A stretch of 64,000 bases of DNA from Arachis hypogaea (lineage: Eukaryota > Streptophyta > Magnoliopsida > Fabales > Fabaceae): contig NC_092054.1 of NCBI RefSeq assembly GCF_003086295.3, positions 13,217,878 through 13,281,877 of the forward strand. Reading direction: 5' to 3'. The notes under the pieces are model-generated. The model saw only the letters and a list, made by a program, of their open reading frames with translations, ran no database searches and was not told where the DNA came from. The translations under genes were made by a program, and so were the position numbers. The first letter of the stretch is position 1. Every line of letters starts with the position of its first letter. Shown here piece after piece: positions 22,402-33,100 of this stretch.

Positions 22402-23820
22402 ATGAAAAAGAAAACAGCCCCAAGGAAGAGTGAAAGAATTCTTCTTTCTCAAAAACCATCAACACCCCAAACTCACACTCACATCCACATACATTCTACT
22501 TCCTCATCCTCTCCCTCACCTCCAACCAAACAAACCGAAGCCATGAGAAGAAAGGTAGTGGCCCAAAAGAGTTTCGGAAGAGGACGAAACAGGAAGAACA
22601 AGGACCCCCAAGAGGAAGAAGAGCAAGAATCTTATACTTCTCCCATTCCATCACCTCCACCCTCATCATCGAAGCGGACTACTCCTGGAAAAAGCTCCCA
22701 GAAGAATCAGGGGTTTGCACTCAATGACACTACTGAACCTCCAAATTTGGAATCCATGGAATTTAGAGACAAATATGGCAAGACTCACTCCCACTTTGAT
22801 CCAAGCAGATTTAACTCTTGCACCTCTTTTGAGTTTCATAAGGAGGTTATGGAGAAGCGTCATTTATGCACAACTTATCTTGTTAGCCTTGAAAATCTCA
22901 CCAACAAGGGCATCAACGTCTCTCCTCTGTTTGAACTACTCAACTGGAAACCTTTGCTTCTCATTCAGAAACCAGTCTACCCTGGTCTTGTTCGAGAGTT
23001 TTATGCCAATATGCGGCTCATTGACGGCACCCTTCATTCCTATGTCAAAAGGGTTCAAATAGCCCTTGATGCTGAGACTATTGGAGCGGCCCTGGGCTTC
23101 AAGGATGAAGGACCACGAGCATACATGGTGGAAAAATGGGACACACAAGTTGGCGTTCCATACAAGACTGTTCTCAAGCACATTTGCGAGAACCTTTCTG
23201 GATTACATGGCACCATACCAACACATAAAGCTTTAGGACTGGTCAATTCTCTACTTCACCGCATCATCACACATATTCTGACTCCCCAAAGCGGCTCACA
23301 CAACCGAGTAACATTTTCTGACTGTCTCATCTTATTTGCTTTGGTTACCTCTACTCCTATATCCTTCGGTTATATTATGATTAGACATATGTGGGATTCT
23401 GTTAGAAGCACCAGAAAGGCTAACCTGCCTTATGGTATGTTTCTAACTAGAATATTTGAATACTTTAAAGTTGATTTGTTGAATGAGGCTGTAGAAAACA
23501 AGGTGTCTTCAATTAGAGGAGCAAGAGCAACTAAGGAAACCAAAGGGCGACAAACTGCTGCATCGGATAGTGACCATGAAGGCAGACCAGAATCTTCCAA
23601 AACAATCAAGTCCATCAAACAGATTTTGGGAGAATTTTCGAACATGGCAGATTTGATGTATCGGGCAGCCAAAGAAACCCGTAAGCAAGCCTTTGACAAT
23701 GAGAAAGCTTGGAAAAATTGCAAAGACAGGGTCAATCTGATGATGGAACATTTTAAAGAAGATTTGGGAGATGATAGTGTCGGAGATGCTGAAGAACAAC
23801 TTAATTTTTCTGATGATTAG
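22402..23820 (+). CDS. Sirevirus env-like third ORF
   Basis: An intact ORF of about 472 residues in the position of the env-like gene of Sireviruses such as soybean SIRE1. The N-terminal 110 residues are low-complexity and rich in Ser, Pro, Lys and Arg. The middle (about residues 130-350) is a globular region with VYPGLVREFYANM and VQIALDAETIGAALGF, resembling the putative plant transposon protein domain found in many retroelements. The C-terminus is charged and helical. I see no clear signal peptide and no convincing membrane anchor, so a role as an envelope protein is unproven. An in-frame upstream TTG at 22387 is not a credible start. Confidence 0.8.
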   Translation: MKKKTAPRKSERILLSQKPSTPQTHTHIHIHSTSSSSPSPPTKQTEAMRRKVVAQKSFGRGRNRKNKDPQEEEEQESYTSPIPSPPPSSSKRTTPGKSSQKNQGFALNDTTEPPNLESMEFRDKYGKTHSHFDPSRFNSCTSFEFHKEVMEKRHLCTTYLVSLENLTNKGINVSPLFELLNWKPLLLIQKPVYPGLVREFYANMRLIDGTLHSYVKRVQIALDAETIGAALGFKDEGPRAYMVEKWDTQVGVPYKTVLKHICENLSGLHGTIPTHKALGLVNSLLHRIITHILTPQSGSHNRVTFSDCLILFALVTSTPISFGYIMIRHMWDSVRSTRKANLPYGMFLTRIFEYFKVDLLNEAVENKVSSIRGARATKETKGRQTAASDSDHEGRPESSKTIKSIKQILGEFSNMADLMYRAAKETRKQAFDNEKAWKNCKDRVNLMMEHFKEDLGDDSVGDAEEQLNFSDD

Positions 23821-24687
23821 TGACTGTTTCTTCACTCTGTTTGATATTGGCTCCACTAGGCTCAATCTGTTTTTTGTATGACATGACTTGATACTCACTG
23901 CTCTAGGATACTCTCTAGGATATTGTAATATACTCTTGCTACTTTGCTTTGAATATTTTGCTATGTTTGATCATGTTTTGTGCAGGTGCCCCCATGATGA
24001 CAAAAGGGGGAGGAAATTTAAGTTCCAAAATTGAAATTGGAACGAAACAAGGACTGGAAAAACAGGGGAACAGGGGTTGAAATTTTCAAAATTGAAAATT
24101 TATGATCACCCTTGTTCAAAGAATGCATGCGTTATTGCATTCGCTATATTGCTTGAACTACATTTGGTTTATGATGATGTTTGATTTTGATGCTTGGCTG
24201 TTGATTCATCATTGATAAATTTGTTGGATTGAAAACTTATTTTTGGCAGTTCCTTTAAATTGTGCATTGTATTAAAAACTGCCTTGATTTGATCATGTGT
24301 ACTTCAAATATTTTTCACATCATTTTGTTTTGCTCTGATATACTAACAAGAAATGTTTGGAAAATATTTGGATAAATTTTTGTTTGTATGAAAAAAGGAT
24401 TGAGCAGTAAATCAGTTTATGATATCAAATGAGTTTTGATTATCAATTAAAACTGCTCATAAATCAAGCATTTAGCATCATAAAACATGCTAAATAACAT
24501 TGTTACTTGAAGCTTGATTTAAATGTTACAGGTTAGTGCTTCCCTTGGTAAAATAAGCACACATCAAGGGGGAGCATTGTGACATTTTGAAAGGGGGAGA
24601 AATTCAAATCAAAGGGAGTATTCTTTACTCAATCTCTAAATTTTTTCCCATTTCAATTTTAATAATGTTTGTCATCAAGGGAGAGAT
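23821..24687 (+). promoter_or_regulatory. 3' untranslated region with repeated polypurine tracts
   Basis: Holds a series of purine tracts related to AAGGGGGAG: about 24003 (AAAAGGGGGAGGAAA), 24567 (CAAGGGGGAGC), 24590 (AAAGGGGGAGAAA) and the one abutting the 3' LTR at 24676-24687 (CAAGGGAGAGAT). The last is the functional plus-strand primer position. Repeated tracts in this region are a known Sirevirus feature. Confidence 0.8.
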
Positions 24688-26493
24688 TGATGAGTTTGGA
24701 AAACTCCCATTCAATTTGATGATGAACAAACATTATTAAAATATTTAATTACAAAATTATTGATTTGATCTTAATTCACATTTGCTTAATTAATAATTTT
24801 GTTGTGCAGATTTTATATTGGGCCGAGAAATGAGTTTCTGGATTAAGCCCAATAACCAGCCTTGTTGCATGCTTTAAAGGGCTAAAACTGAATTGTTAAT
24901 GGGCCAAAATAAATTTGAATATTGCAAGCCCAAACAAATGCTTTCTTAATTCTATGCTGGATCCAAAATTCATCAGGAAAGCAAATGTTAACTAATTGGG
25001 CCAGCTTTATTTTTCAATACTAGAAGCTCAAGTCTTTTAGTGATGAATGATTCCAAGCCTGGTCCAATACTAAGAAAGCAAATTGGTTTCATGCTTCCAA
25101 CGGACTCCATTGCTTGCTAAGAATGGATTTCAAATCTTAGTATGCTAGCATTGGAAACATGAGAGAGAACTTGACTTTGATTTGATGGGAATCATTATGA
25201 TTAATGCTATACGCTACTCAAAGCAAGGGAAGTAAAAAGCAATCTATCAACTTGTTTCACTCTCATTTAATTGCTCTTTACTTTAACTTCACATTCTCTC
25301 TCATCTCTTCCTTCTTCTCTCTTCGGTCCTTGTCCAGGAAATAATGGAAGAAATGTTCTTCAACCAACAGAAGGAAGAAGCTGCATGCATCAAGACCATC
25401 AATCTAATGATGGCAAGAAAACATACTAAAATAAAAATGAGCTGTGGCTAAGATACTTACCAAATGTGGTCAGATTTGGTGAGGTTATCTTGAGCTTTGC
25501 ATGCTCAAAAAGGAAGAAGAAGATCTCGGCCAGCAAGGGAGATTCTTGAAGCATGGCTTGTCTTTGATTCTGCTCAACCACCACAGGGAGTAGCTAGAGT
25601 GGCGAAGTGATGGTTGAAGGCAGAGATTGAAGCAGATGAAGTCATCATCATCATGAAGCATCAAGGGCCAGAATTTCATCTTGGAGAGCAAGCCAAGGAT
25701 GAAGAGCTCGGATTGATGAAGGGTGATGATCAAGAAAGGACTAGAGGTAATTGCATGTTGGTTAATGCATGGTTATCTCTTCTCTCTCTATGTGGCCGAA
25801 CCGGTTTTGTTGAAGGAGGAAGAAGTTGGTTCGGTTTTGGCTTCAATAAGTGGAGGCTCCCCTCTTCTATAATAAGGGTGGACAGCCACTGTTTGAAGCA
25901 AGGAGAAAATTTGAGAATGCAAGGCACAGAGTTCTCAGAGCTACCTGAGCTAACAGTTTTCTCTTCTCCTTCAATGTATTCAGTTTTGTATTTTTCTGTT
26001 TAATTTTGTCATGTCTTGAGTCTCATGGTAAAAGGCAAACAGTGAGGTTTGTAATGAAAAAAGCCATAGAGCAGAAAAAGGCAGAGAGTGCAAAATTAAA
26101 AGAAAAAAGTCATAGATGTCTTAGAGTTCCTTTGTTCATCTATGTTGTGTTTCATGATTCTGTGGGAATCCCCTTGTAAGTTGGGTTAGCACTTTACAAG
26201 TTGTAATCAGATTGATTATAGTGAAATTTCATCATGTTTGTGATGGAGACTGGATGTAGGCTGCACTGCACTTAGCAGCTGAACCAGGATATATCTGGGT
26301 GTAATCTTTCTTCTCTCCAACTCCATTTCTGTTTTATACTGCACAGGAGCAAAAATCAAAATGTCTCGTGGCAAGTGACGAGCAAAAACAAAAAGTCTCG
26401 TATCCAGAGACGAGCTAAAACAGAAAAGTCTCCTCTGAGTTCAGCAAGTGTTAGCAACATAAAAAAGGGGGCTAAGATTCAACCCCCCTTCTC
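24688..26493 (+). repeat. Sirevirus 3' LTR, end truncated
   Basis: Nearly identical to the 5' LTR over about 1.8 kb but stops at CCCCCCTTCTC; the last 20 bases of the 5' LTR (ending CTGAAACCATCA) are absent, and no 5-bp target duplication is present. The sequence that follows, AAGAAATTT, matches the KIB gene just beyond the insertion point. A deletion between the CTTCTC in the LTR and the CTTCTC expected in the KIB gene would explain both losses. Confidence 0.88.
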
Positions 26494-27179
26494 AAGAAAT
26501 TTTTAAATTTTATTTTATTCTAATTTTTTTCTTTCCCACTTAACTTCATTTTCTTAATCTCAGATAAGAAAAAAGTGTGTTGTTTTCGTTAAATATATAA
26601 GTGATACTTTGACTTTCCTTGAGATGGAATTTACCTAAGCTTGGCACACCTGAGTTGATCTAAAGCTAGCTTCACCTTATTTATTTGTTTATTTATTTAT
26701 CCATTTATGTTGTTAATGTGTTGCAAAGTAACTAATGCTTTGTCTTTGGGCCAACGGTAGCGACTAAATTGTTATGATTTCGTTTAGTTATGGAGTTACA
26801 TTTAAATTATTGATATATCATTGACTCTAACGATTAGTTCTGCCTTACTTTTTTTACGATATTATTTGAGTTTCAGCTATAGATATCTAAATAATGCTCA
26901 GCTGCTTAACATTTTAGTTTTATTATGTTTGTTTATTAAACCTAAACGAGTTCTGCGAATCAATTTGTCCCTTTTATGTTGGAGAATAAATCTTACACGT
27001 GAGCTGCTGTTTATGCTGAGAAATGTTTGTGATTAAGATTCAAAGCGCCATCTTCTAAACTCAAATGAAAATCGTAGTGTAAAATGTGCTGTGGTGGATG
27101 ATAACGTTGCCCATAGATTCAAGTGTGCTAAGATGAGAGGAGATTTCGATATACTAAGAAGCACTCATCAATCATTCAA
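26494..27179. other. Intergenic, no supported gene
   Basis: AT-rich. An ORF at 26821-27036 has no recognisable similarity. Sequence from here to the right is unrelated to the KIB/malic-enzyme region. Confidence 0.45.
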
Positions 27180-27877
27180 TTTTAGTGTTAATTCTTTATT
27201 CAAAAAATTATAGATGATTTTTATTAATTTATAATGTTTTTTATTATGATTTTATAAATTTCTTGAGTTATATAATTTTAAAAAAGCACTCAATATTTTT
27301 TAAATAAATCATTTGCTTCATCGATGTTATTTAACTAATATTTTAACTAAGTCACTAAATTCAGTTTTTTGGTACATCTAATTCTTATCATTTTTTACAA
27401 ACATTATATCGATTAGTATTTATAGTATATTAACTTAATATATAATTATATAATATTAATATTTTTTTACTATTGGAGTATGTAATTAATAATTAAATAT
27501 GCTAAGAAGCAAGATTTATTAGTGTTTATCATAGTTAACTTAGTGATGTAAATTTTAGGATTCACCAATTAAGAATAAGAGTTTTGTATAATTTTTTTTA
27601 TTGTTTTGTATATTTATAATTTTTTTAGTTTTATTGTTTTTTATAAGTTACGACTTTAATTTTTAGTTATTTCTAAATTCTTGATTTACATTTATGGTGG
27701 TTAACTTAGCAATGAAAACTTAAGGATTCACCAGTAATATTATGATTTTGTAAATTATTGTCAAATTCAATGTGATTTTTTAGGCTTAAAATAATGAATA
27801 TAATAGCATACAATTAATTTTATACTCTCTCTTTAAGTTCTAAGTTTTAGTGGACAGTCAGGACAGACCCATACTTA

Positions 27878-28284
27878 GGGTGTGTTTGTTTGAGGAGAAA
27901 ATGAGAGGAAGGAAAGAAATTGGAAGGAAAACAACTATTTTTCTTTGTTTGGTTGAATGAAAAAGTCAAAGGAAAATAATGAATAGTGAAAAAAATAGGT
28001 GGGACCCATTAAAAAATTGTTCCCTCCAACAATGGATGGAAAATGGAAAGAAAATGTATTTTGTATCAATATTCTAATATTACTCTCTATTTTTTAATAT
28101 ATTTTAAAATATCTAAGGATAAAATTGTTTTTTTTATAACATTATATACTATTTCCTTCCTTCTCATTTTCCTTTCATCCAAACATATCTAAGAAAAATA
28201 AAATTCCACTCAATTTCTTTCCTTTCTCTTCTTTCCTTTCTATTTCTTCCTTTTCTATTTTTTTCCTTCCAACCAAACAAAGCC
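27878..28284. mobile_element. Tourist-like (PIF/Harbinger) MITE, 407 bp
   Basis: Ends GGGTGTGTTTGTTTG and CCAACCAAACAAAGCC are imperfect inverted repeats, flanked on both sides by TTA (27875-27877 and 28285-28287). TTA target duplication with G-G-G/C-T-G-TTTG ends is the Tourist signature. The interior has mirrored GGAAGGAAAG and CTTTCCTTCC tracts. Confidence 0.85.
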
Positions 28285-28944
28285 TTAAGAAAAAGAGAGC
28301 GTGTGCCCCCACAATTTTTTTATAAATATAAATATATATACTACTTGTTATATTATTTTTGTTTCAAAATAAAATATAAATAACTTTTTTGTATTTTATG
28401 TCAAAAAAATATTTTGTTAAATTTAACACATAATAATAATTATATTATTAAATTTGACTTAGTATAAAAATAAATAAATAAACTCAAAAGGTAATAATAA
28501 TTAATTTTATTATATTAGTTAATTAATTGATAATTTTAAATTGAAACTTAATTTTTTAATTAAATATAACTTAAAATTATTAGTATTTTTCTAAAAATTA
28601 TTTTTAAGATAAAAAGAATAATATCTATATGTTAATATACTGTAATTATTTTGGTTAAAAAATTTATTTATACCATAAAAATTATAATAAGTAAATTTGA
28701 CAATTAAATATGAGATAATAAAAAGTAAAATAATTATTTAAGAACATATATAGAAAAATAATATTTATTCATGTTAAAAATAAAAAGAAAGTCATTATAA
28801 GTTATTTTTTTTGTTATTTTAAATATTATATTGTGTGTATGAAATTATATTTTTATTATTTTAAATATTATAATAAGTAATTGTGTATATATTTTTAGTT
28901 CTTATCAATATGTCTAGATAGTTCTAATTTAAAATTTTAAATAT

Positions 28945-29135
28945 ATCTAAACTAATTTGAATTGATCAAGTGATCAGTTTAGTTGTCTGTTTAAGTAAGT
29001 ATTGGGGTTCGAATTCTATTTTGTATGTGTAGCAACTCATTGCCGGCCAATTGCAAACTCTTAACTAGAACTCAAATTCACCACGGATTAGTCCTTAATT
29101 TGTTGAATATTGTGGAAAACCAAAAAAAATATCTA
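28945..29135 (+). repeat. SINE-like repeat, copy 1
   Basis: Contains GGTTCGAATTC, a match to the RNA polymerase III B box, preceded by a degenerate A-box region and followed by GTGTAGCAACTCATTGCCGG, ending in an A-rich tail (ACCAAAAAAA). Diverged relatives occur at about 32975-33100 (minus) and 58978-59150 (plus). A tRNA-derived SINE is the best explanation. Confidence 0.55.
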
Positions 29136-31167
29136 TACCTAAATTTTATTATATTTTTGCTCCCACTACTAAACTTTTTTGGGTTTGTCACTAACAGTTG
29201 TACACAAAGATAAATTATTTGGATAATATATACACAATTATGTTTCTATTTGATCTTAAGAAAAAATAAATAAAATTTGTATGATTAATTGACACCTTAA
29301 GATAGGCTAACGCCCAACTCAAGAAAATTTACTGCTATCAATTACAAGCAAATTTTAATGTCATATAATTTGTATAAAAAATATTAAAATATAACTAAAA
29401 TTATTTGTATAAGTATATTAAAATATAACCGATATAGTTTAGTGATCGAAATCTAATTGTTCACAAGTTGAAAATAAAGGTTTGTATCATTCTTTTAGTT
29501 CTTTGTCCAGTAACTTAAGATATAATTATAAATAGTTAGTCTTTTTGTTTATTAAAATATATAATTTAATATACTAAAAAGCACTAAAAAATATTCATTA
29601 CTGCACGATAGTATAATTTCAGTGTTAATTCTAATTTTTAGCACGATAGTACTAAAAATAAAGGGATACTACTCTACTTTTTTTTATTAGCTATTTAATA
29701 TTGAGCCTTTAGTTCGATATCGCGTTTAAGTTTTATAGAAAATTCCAAAAGAATTGTTTTTAGTAATTAAAATCACATATCAAAGATCTTCAAATAATAA
29801 TAATCACATAATTATTAATAATAATAATGCTATACAAATGAATTCAATATAAAACTTGAAGATAATACCTATCCCTCTGGATAAATCCATTTTTTGAATT
29901 TAATAACCCTAATTTCTGCTTCTAATTCAAATTCTTCCTTTTTTTTCCAGACTCATTCTCAGCCTCAATCCCCTCTCTCTCTCTAACTCACTTTCTCTGC
30001 CTTTTAAGTCCGTCACTACGTCGCTTAGTATCGTCCTAAAAAATTATGTTATGTTATTATGTTCGAATATGTTTTTATGTTTTCTCCTTTTGAAATATTA
30101 TTTTTCATAACGAATATGTTATAAATTGTGTTGAATTATATTGAATCGATTATTTTATAATTATTATATTATGTCTTTTTGTGTTAGTTTTTTTCAAAAA
30201 TTTTCAAAGAATATTCGTAGATACTCGAGAAGATCTGCGTTCCCTAAGGGGTAATTAAACAGGGTTTAGGGTTTAGGAGTGAGGGATGGGAAGGGGGTTT
30301 CTCACGCTCCCCTGAGTACTCATTACCATATCTAACTAGCAATGGGATCCAATTTGAGCCGATTTAAGAGGGACGCGTGGACTTCATCTGCGTTGGGCAT
30401 TTAAGGTAATGAACCTAAGTCGGATTTGGGACCCTAACAATGGATTTTAGTTGATCTTGCTTGCATTGAGGTCTTAATAGGCCCAAATATATTTTGGATT
30501 AATATTTTAAGTCATTGTTATAGCAAATACTATACTATTTAATATTATAACACTTAGTATATATAAAAGTTGGATATATTTATAAGATATTTTTTAATTC
30601 AAATTAAAAAAATTAATTATCTCTTTTTTAGTTTTAAATATTATTTTCTAATGTAACAAAAAAGTGAAAATAACAATAATTACTCACATAATTAAAATAG
30701 ATAATCTTAATATATACATGACATTATATATATCAAGGATTATTATATATGATATATAATTTTTTTTTCTTTTCTGTAATGATTATTTATATAATTTATT
30801 GAACAATTTTTTTCATCTTAATATTTAATAAATTTTACATGTAAAATATTATTTAACATACAAAATAAGTAATTTAAGTCATTATCTAGGACAATAAGTA
30901 AAATAGTGCAAATACTTATTTATTTATTAGTAGTGAAAAAATATGTAAATAATATAAATTGATATTTTTTTTAGTATAAAAGTAATAATAAAGGTTATGA
31001 ATTAAGTTAATTATATAATTAAAAAATTATGAAGAATTTTTTAAATAATAATAAAAAATAATATCACTATTTTCACATATTACAAAGATTATGAAAAAAA
31101 TTTAGATAATAAATTAATTCTCAATAAATTATACATTAATTCTGTCAAAAAAATAAATAATTAATAT

Positions 31168-31170
31168 ATT

Positions 31171-31209
<39 letters not shown>
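31168..31209. repeat. (AT)n microsatellite
   Basis: About 20 uninterrupted AT units, beginning after GGATATATATAT. Confidence 0.95.
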
Positions 31210-31211
<2 letters not shown>

Positions 31212-31975
31212 CGATTATTAAATTTATAATTAATTTTTAATCCAATTTTTGGTAATTAAAATTTAAATGATTGAAATTATTAAATGCTCAATATTTTGTA
31301 TCAAACCAATTTATTTTTTTATTGAAATTAAAAAAAATGAGTTGTTAATCAATTCTAAATTTAAATTTTAATTTGAGTAAGAAAATAAAAAAATATTTTA
31401 AATTTTATTTCACTAACCATAATTAATTTCAAAATAAGAAATTACTTTGTACATCATATATATTGTAAAATAGTATGGTCATTTGCTATTTTTTAATGGT
31501 AAATATTGTCAAATAAAATAGTGTAAAAAATTAGAAAAAATATATTTACAAGTTTAAAAAATATTAATTTATTTTGCAATAGAATAAATTATATATTGAA
31601 TAACAAAAGTTGTTATTGGTTTCTCTTCACACTAACTAATACTCAACAATGGTGTTTCGGTACACTATGTTACCAAGAAATATTAATTGATCGATCTAAT
31701 AACTTTTGTAATGACATAAGTTTATGAATTTGAAAATTTAGAAATCATTTCATAAAATGTGAAGTTTTAACAAGTAACAATACTGATCATATTGTTTTGA
31801 CTTCAAGAATGAATATGATACCAACAAATAAAATTGTCCTAAGTAAATTTCAATAAAACAAAAGTTCATAAGTATTGCTATTAATGGAAAATTAATCTAT
31901 TTTAAAGACAAATACAATTTTTTTCTATGGATTTCCTAACTCGGCAAGTCGATGACTAATAATCCACCACATATT

Positions 31976-32956
31976 CAGTGGCGGAGCTTGAAACAAAATT
32001 TTAGGGGGCCAAAAATAAAATATAAAAAATACATCAATTCTTTGATTTTTCATAATTATTTTATATAAAAATTTGAGTATATATCTTGTAAAATATGTAA
32101 AAAAGAAGTTAGAAGGACAAATATTAAAATTTATAATATTTATTGAATTTTTTATTAATTTATACAAATACAATAATATTAATATTTATTGAATATTCTA
32201 ATCTTTTTTCATATAAAAAATTAAATTAAATAAATAGTAAAATATAAAATAATATTAAATTAAATAAATAAAAAAACCTAGGTTTTTATATTTGAATTCA
32301 AAGGTTGAAGGAGTGTTGCTTGTTAAATAGAGAGTTGCGATATTAAATTAAATAAATAAAAAATACCTAGGTTTTTATAATTTTTATATTAAAATTTATA
32401 ATATTTATTAAATTTTTTTATTCTTATCTTTTTTAGTTAGATAACTTTTTTATTTGATTTGATCATTAGATGATTTTTTTTATAATGATGATTTTTATCT
32501 TTTATTTTATTAGATAATCTTTTTTTGTTAGATAACTTTTTTGATTTGATGATTTTTATCTTTGATTTTGTTAGATGATCTTTTTTTATTTTTATCTTTT
32601 TTGTTAGATAACTTTTTTATTTGATTTGATTGTTAGATGATCTTTTTTTATAATGATAATTTTTATCTTTTATTTTATTTGATGATCTTTTTTTTATTAT
32701 TATCTTTTTTTGTTAGATAACTTTTTTATTTGATTTGATTTTATCTTTTAATTTTGATTATGTTTTGAATGGTTAAAACTAAAAATTAATGTGCAATAAA
32801 AGCAAGAAATGAAGATTGAACCTGGGTATTTTAAGTCACAGTAAAGTATTTGAGTCAACTAAACTATTTTCTATTTTTTGAAGAAGTATTACTAATTTTT
32901 TTTAAAAAAGTTTGGGGGGTCATGGCCCCCCTTGTCTCAACTAAGCTCCGCCCCTG
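31976..32956. mobile_element. Non-autonomous hAT element, 981 bp
   Basis: Ends CAGTGGCGGAGCTTG and TAAGCTCCGCCCCTG are inverted repeats, and an exact 8-bp target duplication CACATATT flanks it (31968-31975 and 32957-32964). The interior is AT-rich without transposase. It includes a degenerate tandem array, about 32405-32755, of roughly 95-bp units built from GATAACTTTTTTATTTGATT and TTAGATGATCTTTTTTTAT. Confidence 0.93.
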
Positions 32957-32974
32957 CACATATTGATGCTCTAT

Positions 32975-33100
32975 TTATTAAGGGTCTGTCGCTAACTAAT
33001 GGATTGTTATACACACAAGGCAAGATTCGAACTCTAAATACTTACTTAAACGGACAAATGAGATGACCATTCACCCAATCCAAATTGATTAAAACAAATA
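32975..33100 (-). repeat. SINE-like repeat, copy 2 (minus)
   Basis: On the minus strand reads CGTTTAAGTAAGTATTTAGA followed by GTTCGAATC (B box), then TGTGTGTATAACAATCCATT, parallel to the copy at 28945. Truncated at its 3' end. Confidence 0.5.

Larger units (their letters stand above)
15172..26493 (+). mobile_element. Sirevirus (SIRE/Maximus-type Ty1-copia) retrotransposon
   Basis: An 11.3-kb element with two LTRs of about 1.8 kb, a tRNA-Met-type primer site, gag, pol in copia order (protease, integrase, RT, RNase H), and a further ORF between pol and the 3' LTR. Very long LTRs plus an env-like third ORF and clustered AGGGGGAG purine tracts are marks of Sireviruses. The LTRs differ at about 19 substitutions and 3 indels by my count (near 1%), so the insertion is recent. 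It interrupts KIB copy 3. A one-base frameshift in integrase probably makes it non-autonomous. Confidence 0.95.
27180..29622. repeat. Duplicated segment, copy A
   Basis: Matches 35782 to about 38745 in the same orientation. Shared landmarks include TTAATTTATAATGTTTTTTATTATG-type sequence near the start, the TACTATTGGAGTAT block, TTTATACTCTCTCTT near 27820 and GACACCTTAAGATAGGCTAA near 29290. Copy A carries an insertion, about 27861-29190, absent from copy B, whose borders both show ACAGT. Divergence by eye is around 15-20%, so the duplication is old. Confidence 0.75.

Noticed and set aside
30255..30275. GTTTAGGGTTTAGG, telomere-like
   Set aside because: Only two units; too short to be an interstitial telomere.
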